Assembly (NCBI GenBank): GCA_019633425.1
Contig: WSUB01000048.1
Coordinates: 124,001 to 188,000 of the forward strand
Direction: 5' to 3'
Length of the DNA: 64,000 bases
Source: Tulasnella sp. 424
Lineage: Eukaryota > Basidiomycota > Agaricomycetes > Cantharellales > Tulasnellaceae
A program made the translations under genes and the position numbers. This document shows positions 1 to 12,254 of the stretch, one piece after another. Below the pieces are notes generated by a model that did not search any database, was not told the DNA's origin, and saw only the letters and a program-made list of their open reading frames with translations. The number at the start of each line of letters is the position of its first letter. Within the stretch, counting starts at the first letter, position 1.

Positions 1-503
1 TTGTCGCCTCGGGTGAAGCCGGGATTCGCCTGTAGGTAGTCTTTTAAATTTCCGTGGTGGCACCAAGGGCTAATGAGCTGCGGCTGGGGGTGCGAACGAT
101 ATCCGAGTAGGGGATGAAGGTTTGGGTGTGATGTTTGGCTCCAAACAAAAACTTCTCGTTTGAGGCGCTTTATAGAGGCAAACGTTGAAATATGTCACAC
201 TAAATACCGATCATTCAAAGTACCCACCATATCGGCTCTCCACTTCAACGCTTCCTGCTCAGTGTGTCTGTCTTTTGGGATGGTTCTCAGTTGCTTGATT
301 GCCACTTGAAACCGCTCGCCTTGCGGGTTTATCCAGAGCCCGCGATAGATATCTGCATAACCAGCGGTCATTGTAGGTCGTTCAGGAATTTCTATGAACC
401 CCGCGAGCTCTTCGACTGTCTCGAAGAACTCGAACTGTCGGCCAGGTTGAACGAGTGAACTCGATTCCATCCAGGAGGCGTTTGGATCTGAGCCTCGGTT
501 CAT
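1..503 (-). CDS. Kinase-type NLR, N-terminal part (third family copy, cut by window edge)
   Basis: Start and first two exons of a third member of the kinase-NACHT-WD40 family described at 23879 and 49846. Exon 1 is 228-503 (92 codons, ATG at 503), a 60-nt intron is 168-227, and exon 2 runs from 167 off the window. Exon and intron lengths match the copy at 49846 exactly. Visible are the N-lobe with GYADIYRG in place of a full glycine loop, the VAIK lysine, and the KREVFVW alpha-C helix with its glutamate. The predicted 5'UTR intron of the other copies is also conserved upstream. Whether NACHT and WD40 parts follow cannot be seen. Orientation is opposite to the other copies. The family and start are well supported; the full architecture is inference. 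Confidence 0.75.
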
Positions 504-1690
504 TTCAGTTTTTCGGATGACCAGTCTGAAATTGTGCATGAGGCACGACATAGGGACGGTCAGCAAGGCCAAATGCAAACCACCCACCACGGCGGGCGCT
601 TGTTCGAGGATTACGAAATCTCCATCTTGCTTACCTTTTTTGACCAAAGCAGAGATTTCAATCGTATCAGGGAAGAGGTATCAACTATTGCACACAAGAG
701 AAAGAGAGCAATGTTAGGCGGTGGCGGACGAGTCCAGTTGCACGCCGGCTGAAGAAACGTGTTTGTTGTGATTTGCCTCGCGTATTCAACGCTTTACCTC
801 TGTCGATTCTACAAGCGGAACCAAAGATACCCAAAGTACTTAATTATACTGCTTGGTGGATGCACACTCCGTCACCCCTTTCCCGCGTTCGTTCTAGCGC
901 TGTTTGCCTCGTCATGTCAAACTCTCGTGTGGGCGGCATTTCCCGCTCGTTGCAAACTCCAATCCGACTCGACTGCCGCTCACTCCATCCCGTCGACATC
1001 GAATTGCTCTACATCCCACCGTATGGGGCGTAGCACGTACGCCTCGGATAATTGTCATTACGGCTCCGGCCTTGACTTAGGATCGAATCGAAGAACCGCT
1101 TCTTTTCGGTGTAAGCTTCCATCCAGCGACGAAGATCTGTAGTAGATCTCTCCGTCCCGAACAGCCCGATAAATATCGACACCGTTGGAGACACACCACT
1201 CGCACATCGTCGTAATACGTTTGAGCGCCGTTTCTACTTTTCCGTTTCGGTCTCCTCATGATGATCCTACACCGCGTACAACAGCGCCCAGCTTTGGTTT
1301 GGAGAACAACTGTCGATTATCGTCCGCCACGTTGCTGTTTAGTGTCCTTGCCAACGTGCCTCTCTTCCTCGGCGTTTCGGTTTGCAATGCATTTGCGGCT
1401 TTGCCACTTCAACGAATGAAAGTGGATCGGGCGTTCTCGGCGAATCTTATAGATACGAGCACGAACTCACAGCTTAATTTTCGTTTGCAGGGCACCCAGA
1501 GAACTCGATGAGGGTAGCGCCGAAGTCGGTTCAATCTTCGACAGGGTTTTGGGGAAATGCTCTATCACACACGCCGACGCCGTAAACCAGAACGCAGGCA
1601 CAAAGTGCGGCTATTATTAAAGGAAACTGCAATGTCGCGCTTCGCAGGTAGATACTTAGTTACAGGCCCCAGTCCCATAGCCAAGCTCCG
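504..1690. repeat. Inverted copy of the NLR upstream region; no intact gene
   Basis: Up to about 1560 this stretch is a diverged reverse complement of 48775-49845, the region upstream of the NLR at 49846. Matching landmarks are the block around 690-740 (versus about 49580-49640), 890-1010 (versus about 49320-49480) and 1150-1340 (versus about 48980-49180). Short open frames exist on the minus strand (1009-1194), but the same frame is broken in the other copy, so I do not call a gene. Between 1560 and 1690 I see nothing beyond the end of the MFS gene. Confidence 0.6.
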
Positions 1691-4646
1691 TCAACTATTC
1701 TTACCCAATTGACCTCTACTACTCGGCCGACTACCACCCACAATCTCCGGATCAAACCCATCGTCACTTTCATATGTCGAAAGCCTCCTAACCGGGGGTT
1801 TCGGCACTTTCAACGTACCCCACTCCATCTCATCGTCCTCCTCGAACAAGTCGCTCCTCGGGTCCACGTCGTGCAAACCTCGATCCATCTCTTCGTCCGG
1901 CTCGGCATTAGCTGCGTGAGCGATGTTGGTGCCTTCACTGCGACCTGATTGTTGTTCTTGAGGGTCCCCGTCTCGTGGTCGGTCGAGTGAGAATTCAGGT
2001 AGCTATGGATTTGCGGGTGAAACAGCGTAAGTTGGACGAAACATAGCGGAAGGGCGATAACTTGTACGAATCGGACTTACCGCTAATCTCAGACACCACC
2101 CAGTAAAGGCGGCTCCGGCGGTGAACAAGAACACCGCTCTCAAGCCGATGTCATACGCCTCTCGTGCTAAAACCTGCGTCTCCTCAGGTAAAGACGCGAC
2201 AAGCCGAGAGTCGTGTCGTATCCTGCGAATAAGCTAGAAGAGACAAGTCGGAAAAATCAAACCGAAATTGTCACGATCCCGAAACAAAAGCGTTTTATGG
2301 TCAAGGGACAAGAACGGTAACCACATACCTCTTCACTTCCAGGCTCGGTTAACCGCTTCTGGAGCTCGCGTTCTAGCAAGTGTTGAAATACCGCTGATGA
2401 TACGGCAACCCCGGACACTTGACCGATTCCTCGGAAGAGTTGGGTGAAACCCGTACCCACCGCGAGCATAGAATCTGAATGGAAAGGAAGTGTCATAGTT
2501 TTTGGCAAATAGAAACGTGAATTCGAGTTGGTGAAAGAAAATGGTTTATTCTGTCGGCTTACGAGGGATTGACGCCAGGAGTGCGACTTTAGGGACGAGA
2601 AAAATGTCAGAAAAGACGGCGTTCTGACGTTGATCATTTCGGATTCCTTTCCCAACTCACTCAAAGTCGATTGTAGGACCACGGCATTTCCAAATCCCAA
2701 TGGAATCTAAGGTCAAAAGCACAAGGAAAGAGGTCAGCCGCCAAGTCCCTCCATCACGAAGACGCGCATCAGCCTATGTAACTCACGATACTCAGCCACT
2801 GAGTGATAGCCCACGAGTTCTTTTGGAGTCTGGCGAGAAGCAAAGCAGCAAATGTAGGCAAGATCCCAAACATGGTCGTGAGGGACTTGTATTTTCCCGT
2901 ATGGTGCATCATGTACCCTGCGAAGAGGGAGCCGATGCTAAGCAGGGAGGAGACAAGGTAAGTAAAGAGCGTCGACGTGAAGGGGTTTAGGGGTCCGGAC
3001 CTCATGGAAATGGAGTTAGGCATGATATGTAGTCCTGGAAGATTAAGAACCCGGAATACAGGATTGAGTGACGAATCGCAGACTCGAGTGCGTTTACTTA
3101 CCTGCAACTGTGACACTCGTGCGTTGAACCGTCTCAAACCTAGACTCAAGAATGAATCTCGTTATTATCCGCTCGCGTATTCAACAAAAAAACGGGGTTC
3201 CTGCTTACCACATCGGAAGGTAAAACTGCACCGAGAAATTACAAATCGACACAATCATGTTCGACACTCCCACCAGCACGGGCGTTCTTTGCACGAGCAA
3301 GTTGGGAGCCAAGACTGGTTCGGCAGCAACGAAGAGCTCCACGAAGATGAACGCGACGAAGCATGTTGCGGTAGATATGATCGACATGATGACGCCTGGG
3401 TGGGAGAACGGGAGGTCTTCGTTGTATTTGAGTGAGAGGAAGATAATGTACGACGCTACGGCGCAGAGCAAGGTCAGGCAACCCCAGTAGTCGATTCGTT
3501 TGAGGACTTGGAGTGGGGATTTGCTTCGACCGGGCGTTGCGTAGGTGAGGTTGATGGTGATCAGTGTGAAGGAGAGGAGGAAAAGTGGTGCTGCGGGACC
3601 AGGCCGCTTTCCGTCAGCTGTCTTTCTAGCGGGAGGAACGTTTGACGTAGCATAACTGCTTTACCTTGGAGTAGGAATGCATATCTCCATCCGAGTCTGT
3701 CTGATATGTACCCTCCTATTGGACCGCCCAAGCCAAGTCCGAGGCCGACAAAGATGTTGGCGTAGCCTTGGGTTAGACTTCGATCTCGCATGGAGTAAAG
3801 GTCGGATACGCATATGGATGAGGTGGTGAAGATCCCTCCTCCACCAAGTCCGGCGAGCTTTTTAATCAACGGCCCAGTCAGCCCTTCGACCGAACTTGCA
3901 GAAGGAGATAACTCACGAATCGAGCGGCGATGAGAAGCTCCAATCTCTTGCAAAATCCACACGCAATGGTTCCCAGAGCACAAAAAAATACCGCTGTCTG
4001 ACAAGCGGCTCGACGACCTGCGGCGTTGCTTAGACGTCCGTATAGGGGTGTGAACGTGCATGTTGCGAGAAGGAATCTGAACGCCGGGTTACGTTAGAGG
4101 TTTGACTATCCCGCAGCGGCGAGTGAGGAGGATACGTACGATGTGCCGAGCCAGCTGGCTTGATTCGCGCTTTTAAATTCTGAGGCGATGGACGAGAGGA
4201 CTAGGTGGGAATTAATAGGGGGAAGGTCAGCGAAAATATCATTGAGAGCAGGATAACCAGTAAACGATATATGCTCACGCGTCGCCACCATTGTCGCTGT
4301 AGTTCGCGAAATTTAACAGGAGAGCCGAGTTATTCGTTGATGAGCTCGGTGAGAAGTTTTGGATGTACTTACAGTTCAGAGCCTGCCGGTCACACGACAA
4401 GTTAGAGACAGCGAACCATGAGCATTAGAGAGAAGCGCTCACCGAGAGAAATGTTGCGAGCCATAAGCCACAGAGAATAGCAACTCTCTGTCGCTTTGGG
4501 ACGTCCAAGGGATCCAACTCTGCCTTTCCCGGCAAAGGCAGCTCTCTTCTCGTAGCAAGGTCTATAATTGGACTGCCGAGGACGTCATTTGAGTCGGTCG
4601 AACTTCTGCCAGCCAGGAACGGCTGGCTTTCTCGCTGAGGTGGCAT
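1691..4646 (-). CDS. MFS transporter (DHA2/VBA-like, about 14 TM)
   Basis: Membrane drug/H+ or basic amino-acid antiporter of the major facilitator superfamily, expected in plasma or vacuolar membrane. The ATG at 4646 opens a hydrophilic N-tail, then TM1 (CGLWLATFLS). Spliced exons give family motifs in order: LYGRLSNAAGRR (motif A), GLGGGGIFTTSS, YANIFVGLGLGLGGPIGG and SDRLGWRYAF, then a central TM block (3205-3590), the segment 2769-3050, and GTGFTQLFRGIGQVSGVAVSS near 2400-2460 (DHA2 C-half signature). A charged acidic tail ends at 1691. About a dozen exons are inferred. One is a 10-nt microexon (4373-4382), needed to keep the ALNSTM frame. Length is near 650 residues, normal for the family. 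It shares the 755-bp interval to 5401 with the divergent MscS gene. Substrate is unknown. No copy elsewhere in the window. Confidence 0.85.
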
Positions 4647-4986
4647 GATCCCTTCGCCCGTTGTTTTAAGTTAGAGGCGTTGTGGTTGTGGAAAAAGGAG
4701 TCGGGGCGTCGGTGGAGGGGGGTGTGCATATGGTTTAATTATTACGCAGTATGAGCCGAACTCGGAGGGCCAGAAGCCGAAACGGCTCAAGCGAAGATTA
4801 CATAACAAGTCGTTCTTTGTTTTCCCTGAAGGTTGGTGGAGATTTCGAGAGCGCATGATTTGGACGGAGATTTCATGAAGGTCGTTGGAAGAAAGAGTTC
4901 ATCGGGGGAATGTGAAATGTGGCGTTCTTCTGCAGGCTTGGCGGAAGGGGCGAGACCCGGTTCTGTCGGGGTGCCGGTGTTATGCG

Positions 4987-4994
4987 TGACGTCA
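4987..4994. promoter_or_regulatory. CRE-like palindrome TGACGTCA between MFS and MscS genes
   Basis: Perfect 8-bp TGACGTCA, the known core of ATF/CREB-type bZIP sites, in the divergent interval 4647-5400, 341 bp above the MFS start and 407 bp above the MscS start. The same octamer occurs above the ATP-grasp gene and its pseudogene copy (47944, 22720) and above the decayed MscS copy (35886). Function is inference. The rest of the interval shows pyrimidine-rich stretches just before 5401, typical of fungal promoters. Confidence 0.4.
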
Positions 4995-5400
4995 CTTATA
5001 ACGCTGTTCGCAAGGTCACCGAATAGAAGGTCAAAGCGTCAAAAGGTGAGCGCTAGACGTTAAGAAAGCGCTCGCGAACGAAACAAAGACTCTCCAACCT
5101 TTCTCCTTGTGGACGATTCAAATTCATTTCGTTGTTTCGCGTTGCCTCGTGCCATTTTCAGTTGGGCGGCGCGACCCCAAATTCGATGTGTGACACGCGG
5201 GGGAGCGTGACCGCCGACGTGAAGGGTCCCCACCTTTTAGCCATCTCCCCAGACAGCGGCAGCTCAAGACTCTCCCGCCCCTCTCCATTCCCCTCAAAGC
5301 TCCTCCTTCCGCTCTTTTTTCTCTCATCCCTCACGACGTTCTTTCCACCACCACATCGACACAACCACTTCAAGCGACCTGAGAGACGTCGCATCTCACC

Positions 5401-8358
5401 ATGTCGGCAACACCAAAAGCTGGCAGCTCATCCCGCCCAGCTTCTCCAGTCTATCACGACTTTGCTCCATCCAAGGAGCCCAGTCCTCCAGGCTCCACTC
5501 TCGACCCAGCACGTCCTCACCCGTACGAAAAGCATGCGGCCACTCATCCACCTTTAACGTCCAAAAAAGCGGATTCGGAGGCTGGGACCGCCACGGACGA
5601 CACCGACACTGAAGCCACCTGCTCTTCGGACGAATTCAACTGGTCAGACGACGAAGACGCCAAGTCTCGTAAAGTCGCGGCGGAGAAGAAAGCACGACGA
5701 GGTCGTGCTGTTTGGCTGGCATTCAAGAAATTGGCTCGTCCCGTTCGGTCGGTCCACATTACAACAACTACCCCTTGCTTCTGTTTTGTTGTGCTCACCA
5801 CCACCCCTTCGTTACACAGGACATTCCTCCTTGCCGTCATATTCGGAGGCATTTTTGTCACTCCAGCTTTGATCTTCCTCTTCGTATTTCCTAATAACCC
5901 GGCTAAACCTCATGTCGTCCCGTGGTCACTCTGGATCGGCATCTCGTGGGCAGTGGCGTGCGCACTCTCGTTAATCGTTGACCTATTCCCCCGGTTCTTA
6001 CTATGGATTATTTTCGTCATTTACGGGTGCGTTTGCAATAGTTGATTGACCTCCGTGCTGGACTTGGCGAACTGACATCCTTTCCGGCGCGAATAGAAAA
6101 GCTCCCGAAACCTTCAAGACCCAACTGGAGGTGCGTCCTATTCACCAAAGGTCTGAAGAACCGAACTCTTCTGACTAACAAGTGACTGGACTCTCTTACC
6201 AAAACAGCTCTTCATGGCCGTCTCGTTCTGGCTCAAACTCGCTCTCGACGTCTCCGGGATGTGGGTCGCGCTCAGCCTTATCCGCAAGATCCTGCACCCA
6301 CCAGGCCGATACTGGACCGTCATCAACCAAGTCATGCAAGCCATTTTCGTAGCAGCCATCATCCTCTTAGCCGAAAAGGTCTTCGTCCGGATCATCGCCA
6401 TCCGGTTCCACCAAAAAGCCCTCGCGGACCGTTTACACGAGAACCGAATCGCGCTCAAGGTGCTCGACAAGCTGTCAACCGCTATCCCGCAGTTCCCTAT
6501 CGCGACCAAGAAGAAGAAGAAGAATAGGCACTCGCCTGGGAATAGCTTGGACGCTGGGATGGTGCTCGGTACGGGTGCGACGACCAGCACACAGGCTTCG
6601 CCGTTCCAATCTCGTTCGGCGTCGCCGGACCTCAAGGTCAAAGGAGGAGCGAATAAGAAGGAGTATGCGGTTACGAAGGAAGGAAGCGCGGAAGGTACCA
6701 AGATGGAAGCAGATGGAACGACCAAGGTTAAGAGGAAGAAGAAGAGCAAGGCCGTTGCGGACGTCCTCGTCGACCAGCTCGTGGATTTGAAGGATGCGAT
6801 CGGTCAAGTCGCGTTGAAGGACTCCAAGTTCAACAAGGAAGCAGAAATCGGTACGCGCTCGACCACAGGCTCGGAGTGATTAGAGCTGACTTGGGAGCAT
6901 CTTGCGCGTTTTCTTTAAAGGATCATTGTACTCGGCTCGTCGTCTCGCCAAACAGCTCTTCTCCACTCTGTCGGACGTCTACCCTCCCCGGTCGCATCTC
7001 ATCGTCGAAGATTTCTACCCTTACTTCCGAACAGAAGCAGATGCGAAAGTTGCTTTCGCCCAATTCGACAAAGACAGTGCGTTTTCGTTTTCTCGTCATC
7101 ACCCCTTCACCAGTCGCCTGACCACTCACCACGTCTTTAGACAACGGTGATATCTCGAAAAAGGAAATGCGCGAAGCCGTTCAACGCATCTACCGCGAAC
7201 GAAAAGCTCTCTCGGCATCGCTCAAGGACATGTCTTCCGCGGTGTCCAAGTTGGACGCAGTCATGATCGGCGTGGCGCTCATCATCATCCTCTTCGTGTG
7301 CTTGTTGATCTTCAACCCTGGCGACAACATCAGCTCTTTGATCCCCTTGGCCACCATCGTTTTGGGTTTCTCGTTCGTGTTTGGAAATTCGGCCAAGACC
7401 ATCTTTGAATCCGTGAGTGCCGCTTTCCCCAAATTTCGGACGTCTTTTGTCAGTTTTTACTGACCGGCTTTTTTTTTGGTGGCTGCCACTCTTTAGTTGA
7501 TCTTCATCTTCAGCACGCACGTGTATGACGTTGGAGATTTGGTCCTCATCGACGATATGGTGCTGTTCGTCAAGGAGTTTGGACTGTTCGCGACGACGTT
7601 TAGAAGGGTGGATGGTCAAGAGGTCGTCGCCCCGAATTCGTTGTTGGCTACTGCCAAGTTGATTCACAATGTCAGGCGGTCTGGGTCTATGTATGTGGTC
7701 TTCTTCTTTCGTTCATCTTTGACGAAGCCAAGTCTAACACATGACATGCGCTTCGTAGGTGGGAGACGACCAACCTTCAAATCGGCTATGAGACGCCTTT
7801 GGATATCATTGAGCAGCTCAAGGTCCGCTTGAGGCAATATATGTCGGAGAATAGTCGAGAGTGGGGATGTGGGTGGATTTCTTCTATGCATTTATTTGCC
7901 TTGCGCTGACCTCCTTTGTGTACCCGTCAATGTAGCACCTGGTGTTGAGATTTGGATCGACGGCATGAAGTACCAGAACTGCATCAACTTGGTTATTGCT
8001 ATCGAGCACCGCAACAATTGGCAAGAATGGGGTGGCAGGTCAGTCTCCTTTCCGTCAGAACTTTCTCTCCAGTTGCTAACTATCGCAACACCATATTAGA
8101 TGGGCACGTCGCGGCTTATTCATGAAGCACCTCCGCGCCGTCCTCGAGGAACTCGAGATCGGATACCAAATGCCTCTTCAACCCGTTTCGTTCCACCCTT
8201 CATCTATGCCTCCATCGTGGATGACCAACAATAGCGCCCCCTCTGGACTTGGAAGTGTCCCGTCATTGAACCCTATGTTCGGTAATGCTGGGATGTTACC
8301 GAGAGACCCGATTCGAACGGTCGCTCCTGGGATCCAAGTGAGCTTGGACCGGTTCTGA
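5401..8358 (+). CDS. EF-hand mechanosensitive ion channel, MscS family (Msy1/Msy2-like)
   Basis: Fungal MscS-like channel; yeast relatives Msy1/Msy2 sit in the ER and adjust Ca2+ during hypo-osmotic shock. The ATG at 5401 follows a pyrimidine-rich leader. The order is a disordered acidic N-tail, TM segments (about 5825-6030 and 6214-6420), a basic Lys-rich cytosolic loop (6500-6860), a canonical EF-hand loop (DKDNNGDISKKE) assembled across the intron ending near 7140, then the pore-lining region with LIIFNPGDNIS and FGNSAKTIFES (7250-7410). The MscS beta domain follows (VYDVGDLVLIDD, VVAPNSLL, 7500-7680), then WETTNLQIGYETP and the C-terminal domain ending at 8358. About ten exons and 770-780 residues, usual for the family. 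The only intact MscS copy; the paralogue at 36247 is broken. Confidence 0.9.
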
Positions 8359-8877
8359 TCAGCAGGTCATGAGTGTCTTCCGTGGACAGTGGGCTAGTGA
8401 TGGTAGTAGTAAATAGACAGCGGGCTGGGACTGCGTACATAGACTATTATAATATATATCTAATCCCAACCGGACGTGTTTCCGTGCTTGGGGATTTTAT
8501 AACACCCCATTTTACTGTGTGCAAAGTGAGACGTACTATAGCACTAGGTGGGAGGCCGTCCCGATCTTGAGTCCAAGCAAAGGGGGTCGAAAGGAGCAAG
8601 TGCCACGTTTCTGCGGGAATTCTGCGTCGAAAACACATGGTAGAAGGAAGACGAGGGCGAACGGTATCAGCGAAAATTACTCATAACCAATCGGATATAT
8701 GAAGATTTCCGGTCCGTTACGCTCGTGACTTTAAAAAGTGGAAGAATCCGCTGACTTTAGATATAATCCTCCAGAACCCCCCGCCTCCAGCCCCGTCCAT
8801 CACACGTCTGTTACCCCATAACTACCTCATATTATTTTCTCCTTGTCCATTTCTAACCACATCCGACTCAGCTTGGC
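8359..8877. other. Intergenic, MscS 3' region and kinase-TPR promoter
   Basis: No gene seen. The first 130 bp, including the TAGTAGTAAATAGACAGCGGG stretch region and an AT-rich run near 8445-8460, match the 3' flank of the decayed MscS copy near 38360-38430. The last 100 bp before 8878 are pyrimidine-rich and probably hold the kinase-TPR promoter. Confidence 0.5.
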
Positions 8878-11800
8878 ATGGCGGACGTCTTGCCACCCCA
8901 ACCTACGGGACCTCGAAGCCGAAACAAGGCTGTAAGTCCCCATACGCAAAGGTGGGAATAGGCACTGAAGTGAGAGCTTGAAGCGGGAGATTCTCGACGG
9001 ACTATCCTGGCACCGGATCGACCCCAGTAGGATCAAAACGACAGAAACCAAACCACATGCCAAGGGCGGGCAGGGCTCGATTCTGGTCGGAACTATGATT
9101 CCTCCTGAAGAAGTCTCAAGATGGGTCGCTGACCAATTGCTGAAAACTTTCCTCGAGAAGAAATTCGCAATAAAGAAACTCGACTGGAATCGTGAGGATG
9201 CCGAAGCATCGGCCAAATTCTTTAATGTGTGGTTGTCATTCATCCGTTGCCCCCGCGGTCCTAACTATCGCTCTCCATCAGTCTTTCGTCAACGAGCTCA
9301 GTATAATGGTGACCGTTTCTCACCCTAACATTGTCAAATTCGTCGGTTTTGTTGAGGACACGGAGAAGGGCGACGCTTGGATCGTTCTACCTTGGGAAGC
9401 GAACGGAAACGTTCGAGAGTTTCTGGCGTCAGGCGAGTGGGACATTCCCGAGCGTTTATCCTTGGTGAGCGTGTGTCGTGCGTACCATGGTTCAGTGATC
9501 TGAACGGATTATCGACTTAGATTCAAGATGTCGTCAAAGGGGTGGAGTACTTACACACCAGACAACCTCCGATCTGTCATGGCGACCTCAAGTCGGTGAG
9601 TCCGTCAAGCAGCCGTTCGATATGCTGTACGCTCATCGACCGATGTCTTAGATGAACATCCTAGTCAACTCCTCGTACCACGCAGTGATCACGGATTTTG
9701 GATCGGCTCGGGCTAAAGAAGACGTCGAAGCAACGACAGAGAACGGTGGCCCGAAGCCACCACGCCAAATGGGAATCGACGACATCGTCCAAGACTTGAC
9801 ATCTCCAAAAATCAAATTTAACCGGTTCACTTTGGAGCTCACTTTGACTGGACCGGGGTATACCTTGCGGTGGACAGCCCCTGAGGTGCTGCGCGATGGG
9901 CCTGGAGCCCAAGATTTGCGCAGCGACATGTGGGCTCTCGGGTGGATATGCTGGGAGGTAAACGCACTTCGGAGTGGAGGATCTTGACCAGCCCTTGCTC
10001 ACATGTAATGTTATGCTTCAGATTGTCACTGGTAGAATCCCGTTCGAAGAAATCAACGCGGCGGGGGCAATTATATCGACCGTTATAAAACGAAATTTGC
10101 CAGCAATCCGGGAGGAAGCCGACCTGTCACAAGTTCTCAAGCTGTGTAGTTTAATGATGGATTGTTGGATGTCGAATCCAAGGGAGAGGATAGATAGTTC
10201 CACGTTTCGACGAAAGGTTCACTTCATGGTGAGTACCTTGATGAAGGGCTACATCAATGATTGTTAAGACGAGCCGCATATCAGCCATCCTCCACCCCTT
10301 CGGCCGATAGGTCTGGCGGTGCGAAGCTACGATCTGCAGCGTTGTTACTGGAATTAGGCAAGATGTATGCTCTTCAAGATAATAGGGTGGTCGCAGAGTC
10401 GCACTACCAGTCGGCCATGGAGGTTGCGACTCAGACGAAGGACGACAGGGCGAAGGCGAAAGCGCTGCAGGGCCTGGGGGAAACCTACAATGCTGAGTCG
10501 AGGTATCGAGAGGCGGAGAAGGCTTTCATGGAGGCGCACGAGATCCACACTCGTATCGGGGACCACACGGGTGCGGCGAACGCATTGGACGGTCTGGGAC
10601 AGACCTATATTTCTCAGTCGAGAAACCAAAAGGCGGAGAAGGCTTTAACGGAAGCGCACCAGATCCACTCTCGCATCGGAGACGACTTGGGTGCAGCGAA
10701 CGCATTGCAAGGCCTGGGGTATATCTATCATGCACAGTTAAGAAATCGAGAGGCGGAGAAGACCTTCATGGAGGCGCACCAGATCCACTCTCGCATCGGG
10801 AACGACCTGGGTGCGGCAAACGCGTTGGACGGTCTGGGACGGATCTACCGTGCTCAGTCGAGAAACCAAGAGGCGGAGAAGGCTTTCATGGAAGCGCACG
10901 AGATCCACTCTCGCATCGGGAGTGACTTGGGTGCGGCGAACGCGTTGGGCAGTCTGGGACAGATGTACCATGTTCAGCTGAGAAACCAAGAGGGGGAGAG
11001 GGCTTTCGTGGAAGCGCGTGAGATCTACTCTCGCATCGGGAACGACCTGGGTGCGGCAAACTCGTTGGAAGGTCTGGGACAGATCTACCGTGCTCAGTCC
11101 AGAAACCAAGAGGCCGAGAGGGCTTTCATGGAAGCGCGCGAGATCCACTCTCGCATCGGGCACGACCTGGGTGCGGCAAACGCGTTGGACGGTCTGGGAC
11201 GGATCTACCGTGCTCAGTCGAGAAACCAAGAGGCAGAGAAGGCTTTCATGGAAGCGCACGAGATCCACTCTCGCATCGGGAGTGACTTGGGTGCGGCGAA
11301 CGCGTTGGTCAGTCTGGGACAGATGTACCATGTTCAGTCGAGAAACCAAGAGGGGGAGAGGGCTTTCGTGGAAGCGCGCGAGATCTACTCTCGCATCGGG
11401 AACGACCTGGGTGCGGCGAAAGCGTTGAGAAGTCTGGGAGACATCTACTATGCTCAGTCGAGAAAACAAGAGGCGGAAAAGGCTTTCATGGAAGCGCGTG
11501 AGATCTACTCTCGCATCGGGAATGACCTGGGTGCGGCGAACGCGTTGGTCAGTCTGGGACGGATGTACCATGTTCAGTCGAGAAACCAAGAGGGGGAGAG
11601 GGCTTTCATGGAAGCGAACGAGATCCACTCTCGCATCGGGAACGACCTGGGTGCGGCGGACGCGTTGGCCGGTCTGGGATGGATTTACCGTACTCAGTCG
11701 AGAAATCAAGAGGCGGAGAAGGCTTTCATGGAAGCGAACGAGATCCACTCCCGCATCGGGAACGACCTGGGTGCGGCAAACGCGTTGGAAGGTCTGGGAT

Positions 11801-11946
11801 GGATCTACCGTGCTCAGTTGAGAAACCAAGAGGCGGAGAAGGCTTTCACGGAAGCGCACGAGATCCACTCTCGCATCGGGAACGATCGGGGTGCGGCGAA
11901 TGCTTTGATCGGCCTGCGTCAAGGAAACCGGGGCAATGCTACGTAG
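8878..11946 (+). CDS. Protein kinase-TPR repeat fusion protein
   Basis: Predicted 909-residue cytosolic signalling protein. Seven exons keep phase: 8878-8931, 8984-9226, 9282-9464, 9521-9595, 9652-9957, 10022-10228, 10285-11946. The kinase (about 45-350) has a glycine loop KGGQGSI, lysine K82 in FAIKK, HGDLKS with D182 (HRD arginine replaced by Gly), DFG at 200-202, a long activation segment of about 50 residues, and TAPEV. The 56-nt intron 10229-10284 joins kinase and TPRs in frame, so this is one protein. From about 370 there are 13 TPR units of 40 residues plus a broken fourteenth. The kinase is only distantly like that of the NLR genes. Kinase plus TPR resembles known fungal NLR-like layouts but lacks an NTPase. 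No copy in the second half of the window. Substrate unknown. Confidence 0.82.
10441..11925 (+). repeat. TPR-encoding tandem array, 120-bp period
   Basis: Thirteen units of 120 bp, each coding a 40-residue TPR (consensus core EAEKAFMEAHEIHSRIG). Internal identity is very high. Bases 10804-11043 and 11164-11403 differ at only about five of 240 positions, so two adjacent repeats were duplicated recently. Differences between units cluster at the start of helix A (the LGxxYxxQ region) while helix B is almost invariant. Confidence 0.9.
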
Positions 11947-12254
11947 ATCTACACCGGTCTACGGGCGGCTGTAGCATCATTAGGATGTCCATCTATGCCC
12001 GTAGACCCTGCAGAGGTCCGTAGATACGAGAGGTCTACATGCCTCTGCGAGATGTACACACTTTAAATCGCTTCCGTTCCTTTGTTTGGTCGTCCTCTTG
12101 TTCTCTTCTCCTTTTTTTTCAATTTTGTGTTGTAAAAAATCGAAACCCGTCAGAAAAATACATTTATTAATACACCAAGGCTCACAACACAGGGAGTGAT
12201 CGAAACAATCAGTCTAAGGAGTCCCTTATGTAAACAGTCTCCTTCGCTTCTACT

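Noticed and set aside
6138..6749. 203-codon minus-strand frame within the MscS gene
   Set aside because: Shadow of the coding strand, hydrophobic only because it mirrors Lys-rich codons.
10738..11922. 394-codon open frame antisense to the TPR array
   Set aside because: It follows the 120-bp repeat on the other strand; an open antisense frame is expected when a repeat has no stop in that frame. No start, splice or domain support.
10441..11925. CRISPR-like regular repeat at first sight
   Set aside because: Repeats are contiguous coding units without spacers in a eukaryotic genome; they encode TPRs.
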